A stretch of DNA of 15,678 nt from the NCBI GenBank assembly GCA_016293365.1, contig JAEDEK010000036.1:1-15678 (forward strand). Direction: 5' to 3'. Shown piece after piece: positions 1-7,139 of this stretch (positions within the stretch are counted from its first letter, which is position 1; every line of letters starts with the position of its first letter). Made by a program: the position numbers and the translations under genes. This DNA is from Bulleidia sp. (lineage in GTDB: Bacteria; Bacillota_I; Bacilli_A; Erysipelotrichales; Erysipelotrichaceae). The notes under the pieces were generated by a model. It was not told the origin of the DNA. It was given only the letters and a program-made list of their open reading frames with translations, and searched no databases.

Positions 1-275
1 CCTGGCTGTCAAGTGGATCGTGGAATAACGAAGACGTACAAAATGCTGACCGGAATAACTGGGTTGCAAAAGGTCAAACATACATTCTATTGATCTGAAT
101 CAAGTGTTCCGTTATTCCGAAGAAGATGTTCCAAAGATAGCGAAACAGGTGTTCCACGGAACCGAAACTTGCAATGTAATTCAATATCGATATCTTCAAA
201 AGATATTTCAGTGCCTTAAATGTTAATCCTTTTTCGTATTATAAAACTAGAAATTATTTATGCAATAAATCTAGT
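1..275. other. Intergenic stretch without a recognisable gene
   Basis: No complete coding region is visible. Plus-strand frame 3 is open from the window edge to a TGA at 96-98 and would encode about 31 residues ending VAKGQTYILLI. It could be the tail of a gene that starts outside the window, but it is too short to assign and another frame closes at 26-28. Beyond it are two AT-rich hairpins. ATATCTT/AAGATAT lies at 190-206 with a 3-nt loop. AAACTAG/CTAGTTT lies at 244-250 and 271-277 and encloses a second stem, ATTTAT/ATAAAT, at 256-270. Neither is followed by a T-run on the plus strand. The motif GTTCC recurs several times between 105 and 155, including the short palindrome at 151-162. Confidence 0.4.
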
Positions 276-302
276 TTGAAAAGAGTTTAGATGTGTTAGA
301 AT
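276..302 (+). promoter_or_regulatory. Promoter of the candidate small RNA
   Basis: A -35-like TTGAAA lies at 276-281 and a -10-like TAGAAT at 297-302. The spacer of 15 nt is short, but the -10 is preceded by TGT at 294-296, giving an extended -10 element that can compensate. The predicted start is near 308-310, which is where the base-paired segment of the downstream RNA begins. Assignment is by consensus match only. Confidence 0.45.
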
Positions 303-307
303 AACAT

Positions 308-464
308 CGAAGAGAAGATTAAATAAAATGAATTGAGACTCCATATCTGGATGAACTCGTTAGTAACGATTTGTGGCTATGACTACTTCTGTATCGTGCT
401 TCTCTTCACTGAATAACAAATATGACTAGGGATTATGTAAGGATAATTTCTAGTCTTTTATTTT
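308..464 (+). ncRNA. Candidate structured small RNA, unclassified
   Basis: This intergenic segment has an extended -10 promoter in front, a 9-bp perfect closing stem (309-317 with 399-407) starting at the predicted transcript 5' end, and a strong terminator at the 3' end. Inside the closing stem are alternative short stems: 357-361 with 365-369, or 366-370 with 393-397 (mutually exclusive), and 340-343 with 348-351. The longest plus-strand open frame (379-429, 16 codons) has no ribosome binding site, and the next plus-strand gene is 12 kb away, so a stand-alone RNA is more likely than a leader. I do not recognise the signature sequences of tmRNA, SRP RNA, RNase P RNA or a common riboswitch. 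A 6S-like RNA is conceivable but unsupported. Confidence 0.45.
424..464 (+). terminator. Rho-independent terminator, plus strand
   Basis: Positions 424-436 pair with 443-455 in a 13-bp stem (GACTAG, two G-U pairs, then ATTAT/ATAAT) around a 6-nt loop. The stem is followed by TTTTATTTT at 456-464. There is no A-run on the other side, so the signal works on the plus strand only. It therefore implies a plus-strand transcript in a region with no plus-strand gene. Confidence 0.75.
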
Positions 465-579
465 GTAGGCATACATTATAATGGGCTTAGAAAGCAGAGA
501 GAAATCCTTTTTCATCTGAAACATCCTCTTCATAACTATGATTATAAGACACCATAATCATACGAATTATTTTAAGTAC
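465..579. other. Short AT-rich gap with one inverted repeat
   Basis: There is no coding region here. TATGATTAT at 537-545 and ATAATCATA at 554-562 form a perfect 9-bp inverted repeat with an 8-nt loop. No T-run follows on either strand, so it is more like a protein-binding site or an mRNA 3' structure than a terminator. The self-complementary ATTATAAT at 475-482 resembles a -10 element, but I find no matching -35 on either strand. Confidence 0.35.
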
Positions 580-604
580 AAAAAAACCTCAGTTTTCCTG
601 AGGT
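580..604 (-). terminator. Terminator of the rpsF-ssb-rpsR operon
   Basis: On the minus strand ACCTCAG (604-598) pairs with CTGAGGT (592-586) around a GAAAA loop. The stem runs into seven T residues (586-580). It lies 18 bases beyond the rpsR stop codon and closes the ribosomal protein operon. Confidence 0.85.
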
Positions 605-621
605 CGTCTTTGTAGATGTAA

Positions 622-852
622 TTAGTCAGCTACGTATGGTAATAAAGCCATCTGACGTGCACGCTTGATAGCGGCAGCCAGCTGTCTCTGATACTTCGCA
701 CGAGTTCCTGTTACACGTCTTGGAGTAATCTTTCCGTTGGCGCTGATGAACTTCTTGAGGAGCTCAACATCCTTGTAATCAATGTACTTGATGTTATTCT
801 TTGTGAAGTAGCAGACCTTTCTGCGGCCCATTCTCTGCTTTCTGAATGCCAT
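622..852 (-). CDS. rpsR: 30S ribosomal protein S18
   Basis: This is a component of the small subunit platform, where S18 binds 16S rRNA as a heterodimer with S6. The 76-residue product has the usual length and the family core: basic start MAFRKQRMGRRK, the IDYKDVELLKKFIS segment, then GKITPRRVTGTRAKYQRQLAAAIKRAR. Only one cysteine (residue 14) is present in the N-terminal part, so this is not a zinc-binding four-cysteine form. The start is set by AAGGAG eight bases upstream of ATG. It is the last gene of rpsF-ssb-rpsR, 24 bases after ssb, and a terminator follows. The gene order is the classic one in Firmicutes, so I am confident of the assignment. Confidence 0.97.
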   Translation of the reverse strand: MAFRKQRMGRRKVCYFTKNNIKYIDYKDVELLKKFISANGKITPRRVTGTRAKYQRQLAAAIKRARQMALLPYVAD

Positions 853-876
853 GTCTGTTTCTCCTTATTTTTCAAA

Positions 877-1395
877 TCAGAATGGAAGATCATCACTGGC
901 AATATCCAGTGGTGATGCTCCAAACGGGTCATCCGCAACACTGTTTGAAGGACCTGCAGGCTGGTATGGCTGTTGAGGCTGATACTGCTGCTGGTAAGGC
1001 TGCTGGTATGACTGCTGGCCGTAACCGGAGTTGCTGTAATCATTGCTCTGCTGGGCACGTGCCATGGACTGGCTCTTGCTTTCGAGCAGATTGACATTAT
1101 CGCATACAACTTCAGTTACATAGCGGCGTTGACCCTGCTGGTCATCGTAAGATCTGGTCTGAATTCTGCCTTCCACACCGACCATTGCACCTTTACGTGC
1201 ATACTGGCCGAGGAAATCAGCAGACTGTCTCCATGCTGTACAGTTGATGAAGTCCGCCTGGCTGGAACCATCCGGATTCTTCTGCCCTCTGCGATCGCAG
1301 GCAACTGTAAATGAAGCGACAGACAAACCAGTTGTTGTCTTACGGACTTCAACATCTTTTGTCAGTCTTCCGACAAGAACAACGCGGTTGATCAT
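877..1395 (-). CDS. ssb: Single-stranded DNA-binding protein
   Basis: SSB coats single-stranded DNA during replication, repair and recombination, and recruits partner proteins through its C-terminal tip. The 172-residue product has an N-terminal OB fold (about 1-105) starting MINRVVLVGRLTKDVEVRKT and including FINCTAWRQSADFLGQYARKG. A flexible linker rich in Gln, Tyr and Pro (about 110-155) follows, and then the acidic tip DDLPF. Its ATG follows the rpsF stop codon with no gap (TAA then ATG). The ribosome binding site AAGGAG lies inside the rpsF coding end, so the two are translationally coupled. As in other Firmicutes it sits between S6 and S18, tying SSB supply to ribosomal protein expression. 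Confidence 0.97.
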   Translation of the reverse strand: MINRVVLVGRLTKDVEVRKTTTGLSVASFTVACDRRGQKNPDGSSQADFINCTAWRQSADFLGQYARKGAMVGVEGRIQTRSYDDQQGQRRYVTEVVCDNVNLLESKSQSMARAQQSNDYSNSGYGQQSYQQPYQQQYQPQQPYQPAGPSNSVADDPFGASPLDIASDDLPF

Positions 1396-1701
1396 TTACT
1401 TGGACTCCTTAGCTGGAGCTTCGTCTTTCGTAATCATGAAACGAACAACATTCGGATTAATGCGCATCAGACGGTCGAATTCCTTAACGCATGCATTGTC
1501 TGCTTCGAATGCGAGAACTACATAGTAGCCCTTTGTCATGTCATCAATACGGTATGCGAAATCACGCATTCCCCATTCATCTGTCTTGTTGACCTTACCA
1601 CCGTTGTCAGTGATGATCTTGGAAAGAGTTTCGATGAGCGCAGCTCTCTTTTCTTCCTCAACAGATGCATTGATGATGTACATTACTTCGTACTTTCTCA
1701 T
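1396..1701 (-). CDS. rpsF: 30S ribosomal protein S6
   Basis: S6 is a small-subunit protein that pairs with S18 on 16S rRNA. The 101-residue product has the family start MRKYEVMYIINASVEEE and the core FAYRIDDMTKGYYVVLAFEA, followed by a short charged tail. The frame is open for 21 further codons upstream, but I place the start at 1701. There the ATG is preceded by AAAAGGAGGTG at ideal spacing, and S6 proteins normally begin at this residue. The upstream codons belong to a structured leader that starts at a promoter at 1768-1796. It is the first gene of the rpsF-ssb-rpsR operon and directly abuts ssb. Confidence 0.97.
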   Translation of the reverse strand: MRKYEVMYIINASVEEEKRAALIETLSKIITDNGGKVNKTDEWGMRDFAYRIDDMTKGYYVVLAFEADNACVKEFDRLMRINPNVVRFMITKDEAPAKESK

Positions 1702-1762
1702 TTTGTACACCTCCTTTTGGTCTAGCGGCCATTTCTGGCAAGGAGTGGATTTCCCACTCGCC
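1702..1762 (-). promoter_or_regulatory. rpsF mRNA leader, probable S6:S18-binding autoregulatory element
   Basis: The roughly 60-nt leader can fold in two incompatible ways. In one, GAGTGG (1759-1754) pairs with CCACTC (1748-1743), extended by GGC/GCC. In the other, GCCA-GAAA-TGGC (1739-1728) forms a small GNRA-type hairpin and CTCCTT (1745-1740) pairs with the AAGGAG of the ribosome binding site (1716-1711). A CCG lies at 1728-1726, directly after the CCA-GAAA-TGG stem. A bulged CCG next to a hairpin is the known recognition feature of the S6:S18 complex in rpsF leaders of many bacteria. The fit here is by eye; the flanking stem is imperfect. Confidence 0.5.
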
Positions 1763-1767
1763 ACAAG

Positions 1768-1796
1768 AGTATAACAGAAATCCCCCTCTATAGCAA
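1768..1796 (-). promoter_or_regulatory. Promoter of the rpsF-ssb-rpsR operon
   Basis: On the minus strand the -35 is TTGCTA (1796-1791) and the -10 is TATACT (1773-1768), with a 17-nt spacer. TGT directly before the -10 gives an extended -10 element. Transcription would start near 1761 and produce the structured leader. A 7-bp inverted repeat AATCAGA/TCTGATT (1795-1813) overlaps the -35 box and could be an operator, though it may be chance. Confidence 0.7.
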
Positions 1797-1833
1797 TCAG
1801 AATTTATCTGATTTACTACGGATAATTGCCACT

Positions 1834-2181
1834 TTATTCAGCTTCCAGACAAATCATCTCATCCTCCAGATGAATCACACCCTGGTATGTTCCAGACTGA
1901 TCCTTTGTTTCAAGCGGATCCCCGTCAACATGCAGAACAATATATTCACTCAGATCTGATGTGAATAAAGGATAGATCATCTCTCCGTTTTCATCTTCTA
2001 TTCCACTATGAGGCATCACACCTGTTACACGTACGGTTTTATCCTCATAGTCAGAAGGATTCTGTACAATTTCATCTGTTGTGCACTCAATCACTTCATC
2101 TTTATCAGATTCCTGATGAACCGTACAGCCACCAGATAGAATCGCTGCTGCAAGGCATAAGCAAGTTACTGTTCTTTTCAT
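1834..2181 (-). CDS. Small secreted lipoprotein with an OB-fold-like domain
   Basis: The 115-residue product starts with a typical lipoprotein signal, MKRTVTCLCLAAAILSGGC, in which Cys19 would be lipidated after cleavage. The box is slightly unusual (SGGC rather than LxGC). The mature part contains the pattern I-x-x-NP-x-x-Y-x-x-KTVRVTG followed by alternating beta-like segments. This resembles the small OB-fold domains found in many Bacillota lipoproteins of unknown role. Its ATG overlaps the TGA of the upstream aminopeptidase gene by four bases (ATGA), so the two are translationally coupled and probably co-regulated. I cannot assign a function. It is the last gene before the rpsF promoter, and no clear terminator lies between them. 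Confidence 0.75.
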   Translation of the reverse strand: MKRTVTCLCLAAAILSGGCTVHQESDKDEVIECTTDEIVQNPSDYEDKTVRVTGVMPHSGIEDENGEMIYPLFTSDLSEYIVLHVDGDPLETKDQSGTYQGVIHLEDEMICLEAE

Positions 2182-3404
2182 ATTCTCTCTTTCAAAACAA
2201 AATCGCCATGATCAAATACAACAGCCTGTTCTCCATCTTCCGTTGTACCTGTGATATGCAGATCCTTTGTACCAATCATAAAATCGATATGGATTGAAGA
2301 ATCATTGAATGTGTATTCCGGACTGGATGGTTTACCATTGCTCAACCCTCTTCCCAGCGCGAGATGGCATGATGCATTTTCATCAATCAATGTTGTGTAA
2401 TATACTTTTCCACTCATCGAAATCGGAGAATGATATTCCACAAGGGCACACTCACCCAGATAACATGAATTTTCATCTGTTGTGATCAGGTTTTCGAGCA
2501 TCTGTTTTCCCTCATCGCAGATAACCTCAACAACCTTCCCCTTTTCAAAACGGAATCCGAATTTTTCAATTGCCTTACCTCCTAAAACAAGTGGTCTAGA
2601 GGCGAAGACAACACCATCGGTTCCATACTTTTCAGGTGTTGTGCAGATCTCTTCCGTCGGTATATTCGGTGTGAACGGTATGAATCCTTCCGAAAGCTTT
2701 CTGTTTCCCATTCCAAAATGAGAATCCGGTGTCAAGGTAACCGTCAGATCTGTACCATTACCGGCTGTATAATGCAGCGATCTGAAATGCCAGGAATCCA
2801 TGATATCTCCACGTTTCCTTCTGCTTTCTGTTTTTTCCTTCCATGTCTTTTCAACATCATTGTTTTCATCGATATAGCACAGTTTCAACAGCAGCTTCCA
2901 CAGCTCTTCCAGTCTTTCATTTTCAGCCACTTCAGGAAGAACAAGATCTGCCCATGGCTGTGTCGGTATCATCGCAATCAGCCATTGACAGTGTTTTTCA
3001 CGTGAGGCTTTGCGCATGATATTGCGAACCCCATCGATATGTGCAAATACAGCATTGGCCTTTGTCTCATCCAGATCTTCCATTCTCTTTGGATTGACAC
3101 CTTCCAGTCTGACATAGCATGCACCTTCATCCAAATACTTCTGATTGGAAAGCACTTCCCACTCTTCAATCTTTTCCACTTCTGATAAAGGCCGGTGTAA
3201 AGCAGCCACCTTCAGCATCGCCTCATCCAGGTAATGCACAACAACATTTCCAGCACCGATCCGATAACACGCTTCCGCAAAGACAGGGACAAAGTATGCT
3301 CCATCCAACGCCGCTTCCACAAGGACAGTCTGGCCTTTCTGAACGTTGAGTCCGACCTTTGCCAGTGTATAGGCGTATTTTTCCATCATCTGTTTCATTT
3401 CCAT
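2178..3404 (-). CDS. ampS: M29-family metallo-aminopeptidase
   Basis: This is a cytoplasmic aminopeptidase of the thermophilic aminopeptidase (AmpS/PepS/AmpII) family, which removes N-terminal residues from peptides using a two-metal site. The family signature NIPTEEICTTP (about 247-257) supplies a metal-binding glutamate. LGECALVEY (about 316-324) supplies the second, DENASCHLALG the histidine (about 347), and HIDFMIG a further His/Asp pair near 372-374. In characterised members a Tyr follows the first histidine at +7; here that position is Leu. The frame is open five codons further upstream (3419), but GGGGGA lies inside those codons and spaces correctly to the ATG at 3404, giving 408 residues. 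The gene follows the Lrp-type regulator across a hairpin and overlaps the lipoprotein gene. The symbol rests on family membership only. Confidence 0.88.
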   Translation of the reverse strand: MEMKQMMEKYAYTLAKVGLNVQKGQTVLVEAALDGAYFVPVFAEACYRIGAGNVVVHYLDEAMLKVAALHRPLSEVEKIEEWEVLSNQKYLDEGACYVRLEGVNPKRMEDLDETKANAVFAHIDGVRNIMRKASREKHCQWLIAMIPTQPWADLVLPEVAENERLEELWKLLLKLCYIDENNDVEKTWKEKTESRRKRGDIMDSWHFRSLHYTAGNGTDLTVTLTPDSHFGMGNRKLSEGFIPFTPNIPTEEICTTPEKYGTDGVVFASRPLVLGGKAIEKFGFRFEKGKVVEVICDEGKQMLENLITTDENSCYLGECALVEYHSPISMSGKVYYTTLIDENASCHLALGRGLSNGKPSSPEYTFNDSSIHIDFMIGTKDLHITGTTEDGEQAVVFDHGDFVLKERI

Positions 3405-3423
3405 TGCATTTTCCCCCATATAA

Positions 3424-3460
3424 GCATAACAGGCAGGGAATCCCTGCCTGATGTTTATGC
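3424..3460 (-). promoter_or_regulatory. Intercistronic hairpin between the Lrp-type gene and ampS
   Basis: CAGGCAGGGA (3430-3439) and TCCCTGCCTG (3441-3450) form a nearly perfect GC-rich 21-base palindrome. An outer stem GCATAA/TTATGC (3424-3429, 3455-3460) includes the regulator's stop codon. No T-run follows on the minus strand, so it is a poor terminator. It lies just upstream of the ampS ribosome binding site and may stabilise, process or attenuate the message. Confidence 0.5.
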
Positions 3461-3946
3461 CGAAATGATCATTCTGTCATCCTGAATTTCAGGCTTGAGA
3501 TCCATGTTATTTCCATTTACCTTGTATTTCTTCAATACAAACATTGTAACTGTACCGGCAACCCCTTCGATCGGCGCCAGCTTTTCACCAACAAAGTCAG
3601 CTACTTCACGCATAGTCCGCGCATTGATGAAAACAAGGAATTCTGAAGTTCCTGACACCAGATACAGGGAAGAAACTTCCGGGAAACGTCCGATCTTTTC
3701 CGCAATTGTATCATAGCCTGTACCACGCTGCGTACTTGCCTTGACACCAATGATTGCATCCACGTGATCCACGTTAGCCTTATCCCAGTTGATGATCGTG
3801 TGATAACCACAGATGATTCCATCTGCCTCAAGTTGTTTCTTGGCTTTTTCGACATCCTCTTCTGATTCATTCAGAATATCTGCCAGATCCGTCACGCTGG
3901 CACGTGGATTCTGAAACAGAAGATCCAAAAGAATTTTCGTATCCAT
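3455..3946 (-). CDS. Lrp/AsnC-family transcriptional regulator
   Basis: This is a 163-residue DNA-binding regulator of the feast/famine type, which usually senses amino acids and controls their metabolism or transport. The N-terminal winged helix-turn-helix spans about 1-50 (ILLDLLFQNPRASVTDLADIL, then a recognition helix before LEADGII). The C-terminal RAM-type ligand-binding domain spans about 62-145, with VDAIIGVKAS, VSSLYLVSGTSEFLVFI and VTMFVLKKY. Its ATG directly follows the TAA of the aminotransferase gene, so the two are coupled. This pairing recurs in Bacillota and suggests that the regulator controls, or responds to the substrate of, that enzyme and perhaps the downstream aminopeptidase. 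The short tail after residue 145 (MDLKPEIQDDRMIISA) is extra. The ligand is unknown. Confidence 0.9.
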   Translation of the reverse strand: MDTKILLDLLFQNPRASVTDLADILNESEEDVEKAKKQLEADGIICGYHTIINWDKANVDHVDAIIGVKASTQRGTGYDTIAEKIGRFPEVSSLYLVSGTSEFLVFINARTMREVADFVGEKLAPIEGVAGTVTMFVLKKYKVNGNNMDLKPEIQDDRMIISA

Positions 3947-5134
3947 TTATTTACCTTCTTTCTGATAACCGTGATCTTTCAGGAAGCGTTCAATTCTCCG
4001 CATTGCTTCCTGCAGATGTTCAATTGAATATGCGTAGGAGATTCTCACAAATCCTTCTCCGCTTTCTCCGAATGCCGTACCTGGCACGATCGCAAGATTC
4101 TGTTCTTTCAGCAGCTGCATGCAGAAATCATCTGAATTCATACCCAGAACAGATATATTCGGGAATACATAGAATGCCCCTTTCGGTTCAAATGTATGCA
4201 GACCCATCTCATTCAGCTTCCGCACACAGTACTTTCTTCTGAAATCATATTCCTGCCGCATGCGTTCAATATCATTGTCACACTCCCGCACGGCTGCCAC
4301 AGCCGCATATTGAGAGGTGGTCGGTGCTGCCATGATACAGGATTGATGAATCTTGATCATTGTATCAATCAATGGTTTTGGACCTGCCGCAAATCCAAGT
4401 CGCCATCCCGTCATGGAAAAAGCCTTAGAGAAACCGTTAACAACAATCGTTCTTTCTTTCATTCCATCGATCTGTGCAATAGACGTAAACCCTTCTTCAC
4501 CATATACCAGTTCCGCATAGATTTCATCCGCAAGAACGATAATATTCGTATCACGAATGACATCCGCAATTTCAAGCAGATCCTGTCTTCTTAAAACTGC
4601 TCCGGTCGGGTTATTCGGGAATGACAGAATCAGCAGTTTTGTTTTTTCCGTGATTGCTTCTTTGATCTGCCGGGCAGTAACGCGGAATTCATCTTCTTCT
4701 TTTGTCTGTATCGTTACCGGCACACCACCTGTCAGTGTTGTGATCGGTTCATAGGATACATAACATGGCTGCGGTATGATCACTTCATCCCCATCTTCGA
4801 CAAGCATGCGGATTGCAAGATCAATTGCCTCCGATCCACCGACTGTTACAAAGATTTCCTTTGGATCATAGGAAAGCGAATATCTTCTTTCCATAAATGC
4901 AGAAAGAGCTTCCCTCAATTCTTTCAACCCTGCATTTGCTGTATATTTTGTTCTACCCAGTTCAAGAGAATGGATTGCAGCTTCACGGATTGCCCATGGC
5001 GTCTGAAAATCCGGTTCCCCGACACCAAGGGAGATACAGTCCGGAATCTCCGCAGCAAGTTCGAAAAATTTTCGAATACCGGATGCCTTCATATCCAATG
5101 CTCTTTGAGCCTGTATTTTCTGATAATCTATCAT
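3947..5134 (-). CDS. Class I/II PLP-dependent aminotransferase (PatA/AspC-like)
   Basis: A 395-residue cytoplasmic fold-type I aminotransferase. PLP-site motifs are present in order: SLGVGEPDF (35-43), YTANAGLKELREAL (64-77), SFPNNPTGAV (171-180), LADEIYAELVYGE (201-213) with Asp203 and Tyr206, NGFSKAFSMTGWRLGFA (233-249) with the Schiff-base Lys237 and Arg245, and substrate-binding Arg364 in GFVRISYA. The closest groups are the PatA-type and aspartate/alanine-type enzymes; the amino donor cannot be told from sequence. An in-frame ATG 13 codons upstream lies inside uvrB; I prefer 5134 because AAGAGG precedes it at good spacing. It follows uvrB by 13 bases and abuts the Lrp-type gene. Confidence 0.93.
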   Translation of the reverse strand: MIDYQKIQAQRALDMKASGIRKFFELAAEIPDCISLGVGEPDFQTPWAIREAAIHSLELGRTKYTANAGLKELREALSAFMERRYSLSYDPKEIFVTVGGSEAIDLAIRMLVEDGDEVIIPQPCYVSYEPITTLTGGVPVTIQTKEEDEFRVTARQIKEAITEKTKLLILSFPNNPTGAVLRRQDLLEIADVIRDTNIIVLADEIYAELVYGEEGFTSIAQIDGMKERTIVVNGFSKAFSMTGWRLGFAAGPKPLIDTMIKIHQSCIMAAPTTSQYAAVAAVRECDNDIERMRQEYDFRRKYCVRKLNEMGLHTFEPKGAFYVFPNISVLGMNSDDFCMQLLKEQNLAIVPGTAFGESGEGFVRISYAYSIEHLQEAMRRIERFLKDHGYQKEGK

Positions 5135-5147
5135 GTTGTACCTCTTT

Positions 5148-7121
5148 TCAATCAGAAGTCTGGATTTCAGCAATCATGTCACGCAGTTCTGCCGCACGTT
5201 CAAAATCAAGTACTGCAGCAGCTTCCTTCATCTGCTTCCGCAGATCTTCCACAAGTGCTTCCTTATCCTTTTTAGAGAACTTCTTCTTACGGCTCATGTA
5301 TTTTGCCGCCATTTCCTTTGTTTCCTTGCCACGGATCACTTCATCCACACGCTTGACAATTGTCTTAGGGACAATACCGTGTTCTGTGTTATACGCTTCC
5401 TGAATCGCTCTTCTTCGCTTTGTTTCATCGATTGCAAACCGCATGGAATCCGTCATCGTATCAGCATACATATAGACTTCACCATGGGCGTTCCGCGCCG
5501 CTCGACCAATCGTCTGAATCAAAGACCTCTGAGAACGCAGGAATCCTTCCTTATCCGCATCCAGAATACAGACAAGAGAACATTCCGGAATATCCAGTCC
5601 TTCTCTTAACAGGTTGATACCGACAATCGCATCCACTTTCCCCACACGCAGATCCTGAATGATCTGTGTTCTTTCCAGTGTCTTTGTCTCATGATGGAGA
5701 TAGGCAATATGGAAACCTCTTTCCATCAGATATTCGGTCAGATCTTCCGCCATGCGCACGGTCAGTGTTGTAATCAGGACTCTTTCCTTCCGCGCAATTC
5801 TTTCCTTTAATGCATCACAGATATCATCAATCTGCCCTTTTGTCGGCTTGACCGTAATCAACGGATCAAGTAACCCTGTTGGACGGATAACCTGCTCTGT
5901 CACATGATGATCCACCTGCTCCAGTTCATAATCACCCGGTGTTGCGGAACAGTAGATGACCTGATTGGTCATGGATGTAAATTCATCAAATGTCATCGGA
6001 CGGTTATCCAGTGCAGAAGGAAGACGGAAACCGTATTCCACAAGTACCTGCTTACGCTGCCGATCACCATTGTACATGCCACGGATCTGCGGCAGTGATA
6101 CATGCGATTCATCCACAAACAGCAGGAAATCCTTCGGGAAGTAGTCAAACAGGTTATATGGTCTTTGTCCAGGAACTCTGCCATCGATATGCATCGAATA
6201 GTTCTCAATTCCTGCACAGTATCCATTTTCTCTTAAGGCTTCCAGGTCAAATCTTGTTCTCTGTTCCAGACGTTCTGCTTCCAGCAGTTTCTGATGATCC
6301 TTGAAATATGTCAGTCTTTCTTCCAGTTCCGCTTCAATCGCATCACATGCTTTCAGCATCGTTTCCTTATTTCTGGCATAACCGGAAGCAGGAAAGATGT
6401 TATAGAACTGGTAGGCATTCAATGTTCTTCCTGTTAACGGATCCACTTCAGAAATACGATCCACCTCATCTCCGAACATTTCAATCCGGATATTGAACTG
6501 ATCCGTATAGGATGGAGTCAGATCGATAACATCTCCTCTTACACGGATTGTTCCTCGGCTTTGATCCATATCATTTCTTGTATACTGCAGTTCAACCAGC
6601 TTCCGCAGCAGATCATTCCGGTTCCATGTTTCACCGACTCTGATGGTCATGAACATATTCTTATATTCCACCGGATCACTTGCTGCATAAATACAGGCAA
6701 CCGATGCTACAACAATAGTATCTCTTCTTTCCAGAAGTGAATTCAACGTCGACTCACGGAACATATCCAGTTCTTCATTGATCGCCGCCGTTTTTTCAAT
6801 ATACATGTCGTTTTTCGGCATATACGCTTCCGGCTGATAATAGTCAAAGTTGGATACAAAAAACTCCACTCTGTTATGCGGAAAAAGTTCCTTGAATTCA
6901 GAATACAGCTGACCTGCAAGTGTTTTATTATGTGAGAAAACAAGAGTTGGCCTGTTTTCACGGGCAATAATATTTGCCATGGTAAAAGTCTTACCGGTAC
7001 CGGTTGCACCCTGCAGCACCTGCACTTTCTTTCCTTCTTCAATACCTCTGCACAGTTTATCGATTGCCTGCGGCTGATCTCCTGTCGGTCTGAATTCACT
7101 GATCAGTTCAAATTTATCCAT
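5148..7121 (-). CDS. uvrB: Excinuclease ABC subunit B
   Basis: UvrB is the damage-verifying helicase-like subunit of nucleotide excision repair, receiving DNA from UvrA and recruiting UvrC. The 657 residues match the usual length. Landmarks are Walker A GATGTGKT (38-45), the beta-hairpin region YYQPEAYMPKNDMYIEKTAA (94-113), Walker B DESHVSLPQIRGMY (337-350), EYGFRLPSALDNRP (362-375), motif VI QTIGRAARN (536-544) and a C-terminal UVR domain (about 622-657) that contacts UvrC. The start at 7121 has GGAG seven bases upstream; a longer frame to 7148 lacks a site. uvrA is not adjacent in this window. No GAAC-N4-GTTC type LexA box is visible upstream. It heads a run of five closely packed genes. 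Confidence 0.98.
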   Translation of the reverse strand: MDKFELISEFRPTGDQPQAIDKLCRGIEEGKKVQVLQGATGTGKTFTMANIIARENRPTLVFSHNKTLAGQLYSEFKELFPHNRVEFFVSNFDYYQPEAYMPKNDMYIEKTAAINEELDMFRESTLNSLLERRDTIVVASVACIYAASDPVEYKNMFMTIRVGETWNRNDLLRKLVELQYTRNDMDQSRGTIRVRGDVIDLTPSYTDQFNIRIEMFGDEVDRISEVDPLTGRTLNAYQFYNIFPASGYARNKETMLKACDAIEAELEERLTYFKDHQKLLEAERLEQRTRFDLEALRENGYCAGIENYSMHIDGRVPGQRPYNLFDYFPKDFLLFVDESHVSLPQIRGMYNGDRQRKQVLVEYGFRLPSALDNRPMTFDEFTSMTNQVIYCSATPGDYELEQVDHHVTEQVIRPTGLLDPLITVKPTKGQIDDICDALKERIARKERVLITTLTVRMAEDLTEYLMERGFHIAYLHHETKTLERTQIIQDLRVGKVDAIVGINLLREGLDIPECSLVCILDADKEGFLRSQRSLIQTIGRAARNAHGEVYMYADTMTDSMRFAIDETKRRRAIQEAYNTEHGIVPKTIVKRVDEVIRGKETKEMAAKYMSRKKKFSKKDKEALVEDLRKQMKEAAAVLDFERAAELRDMIAEIQTSD

Positions 7122-7139
7122 GTTAAACTCCGTACCGTC

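Noticed and set aside
3..98. Partial plus-strand gene at the left edge
   Set aside because: About 31 codons without a recognisable motif. It is mentioned in the intergenic entry but not called as a gene.
379..429. 16-codon open frame in the candidate small RNA as a small peptide gene
   Set aside because: No ribosome binding site precedes it, its stop codon lies within the terminator stem, and the composition is unremarkable.
537..562. 9-bp inverted repeat as a second terminator for rpsR
   Set aside because: No T-run follows on the minus strand, and a convincing terminator already lies at 580-604.
4897..5609. Long plus-strand open frames opposite the aminotransferase and uvrB
   Set aside because: They are antisense shadows of two clearly conserved genes, with no ribosome binding site and no family motifs.
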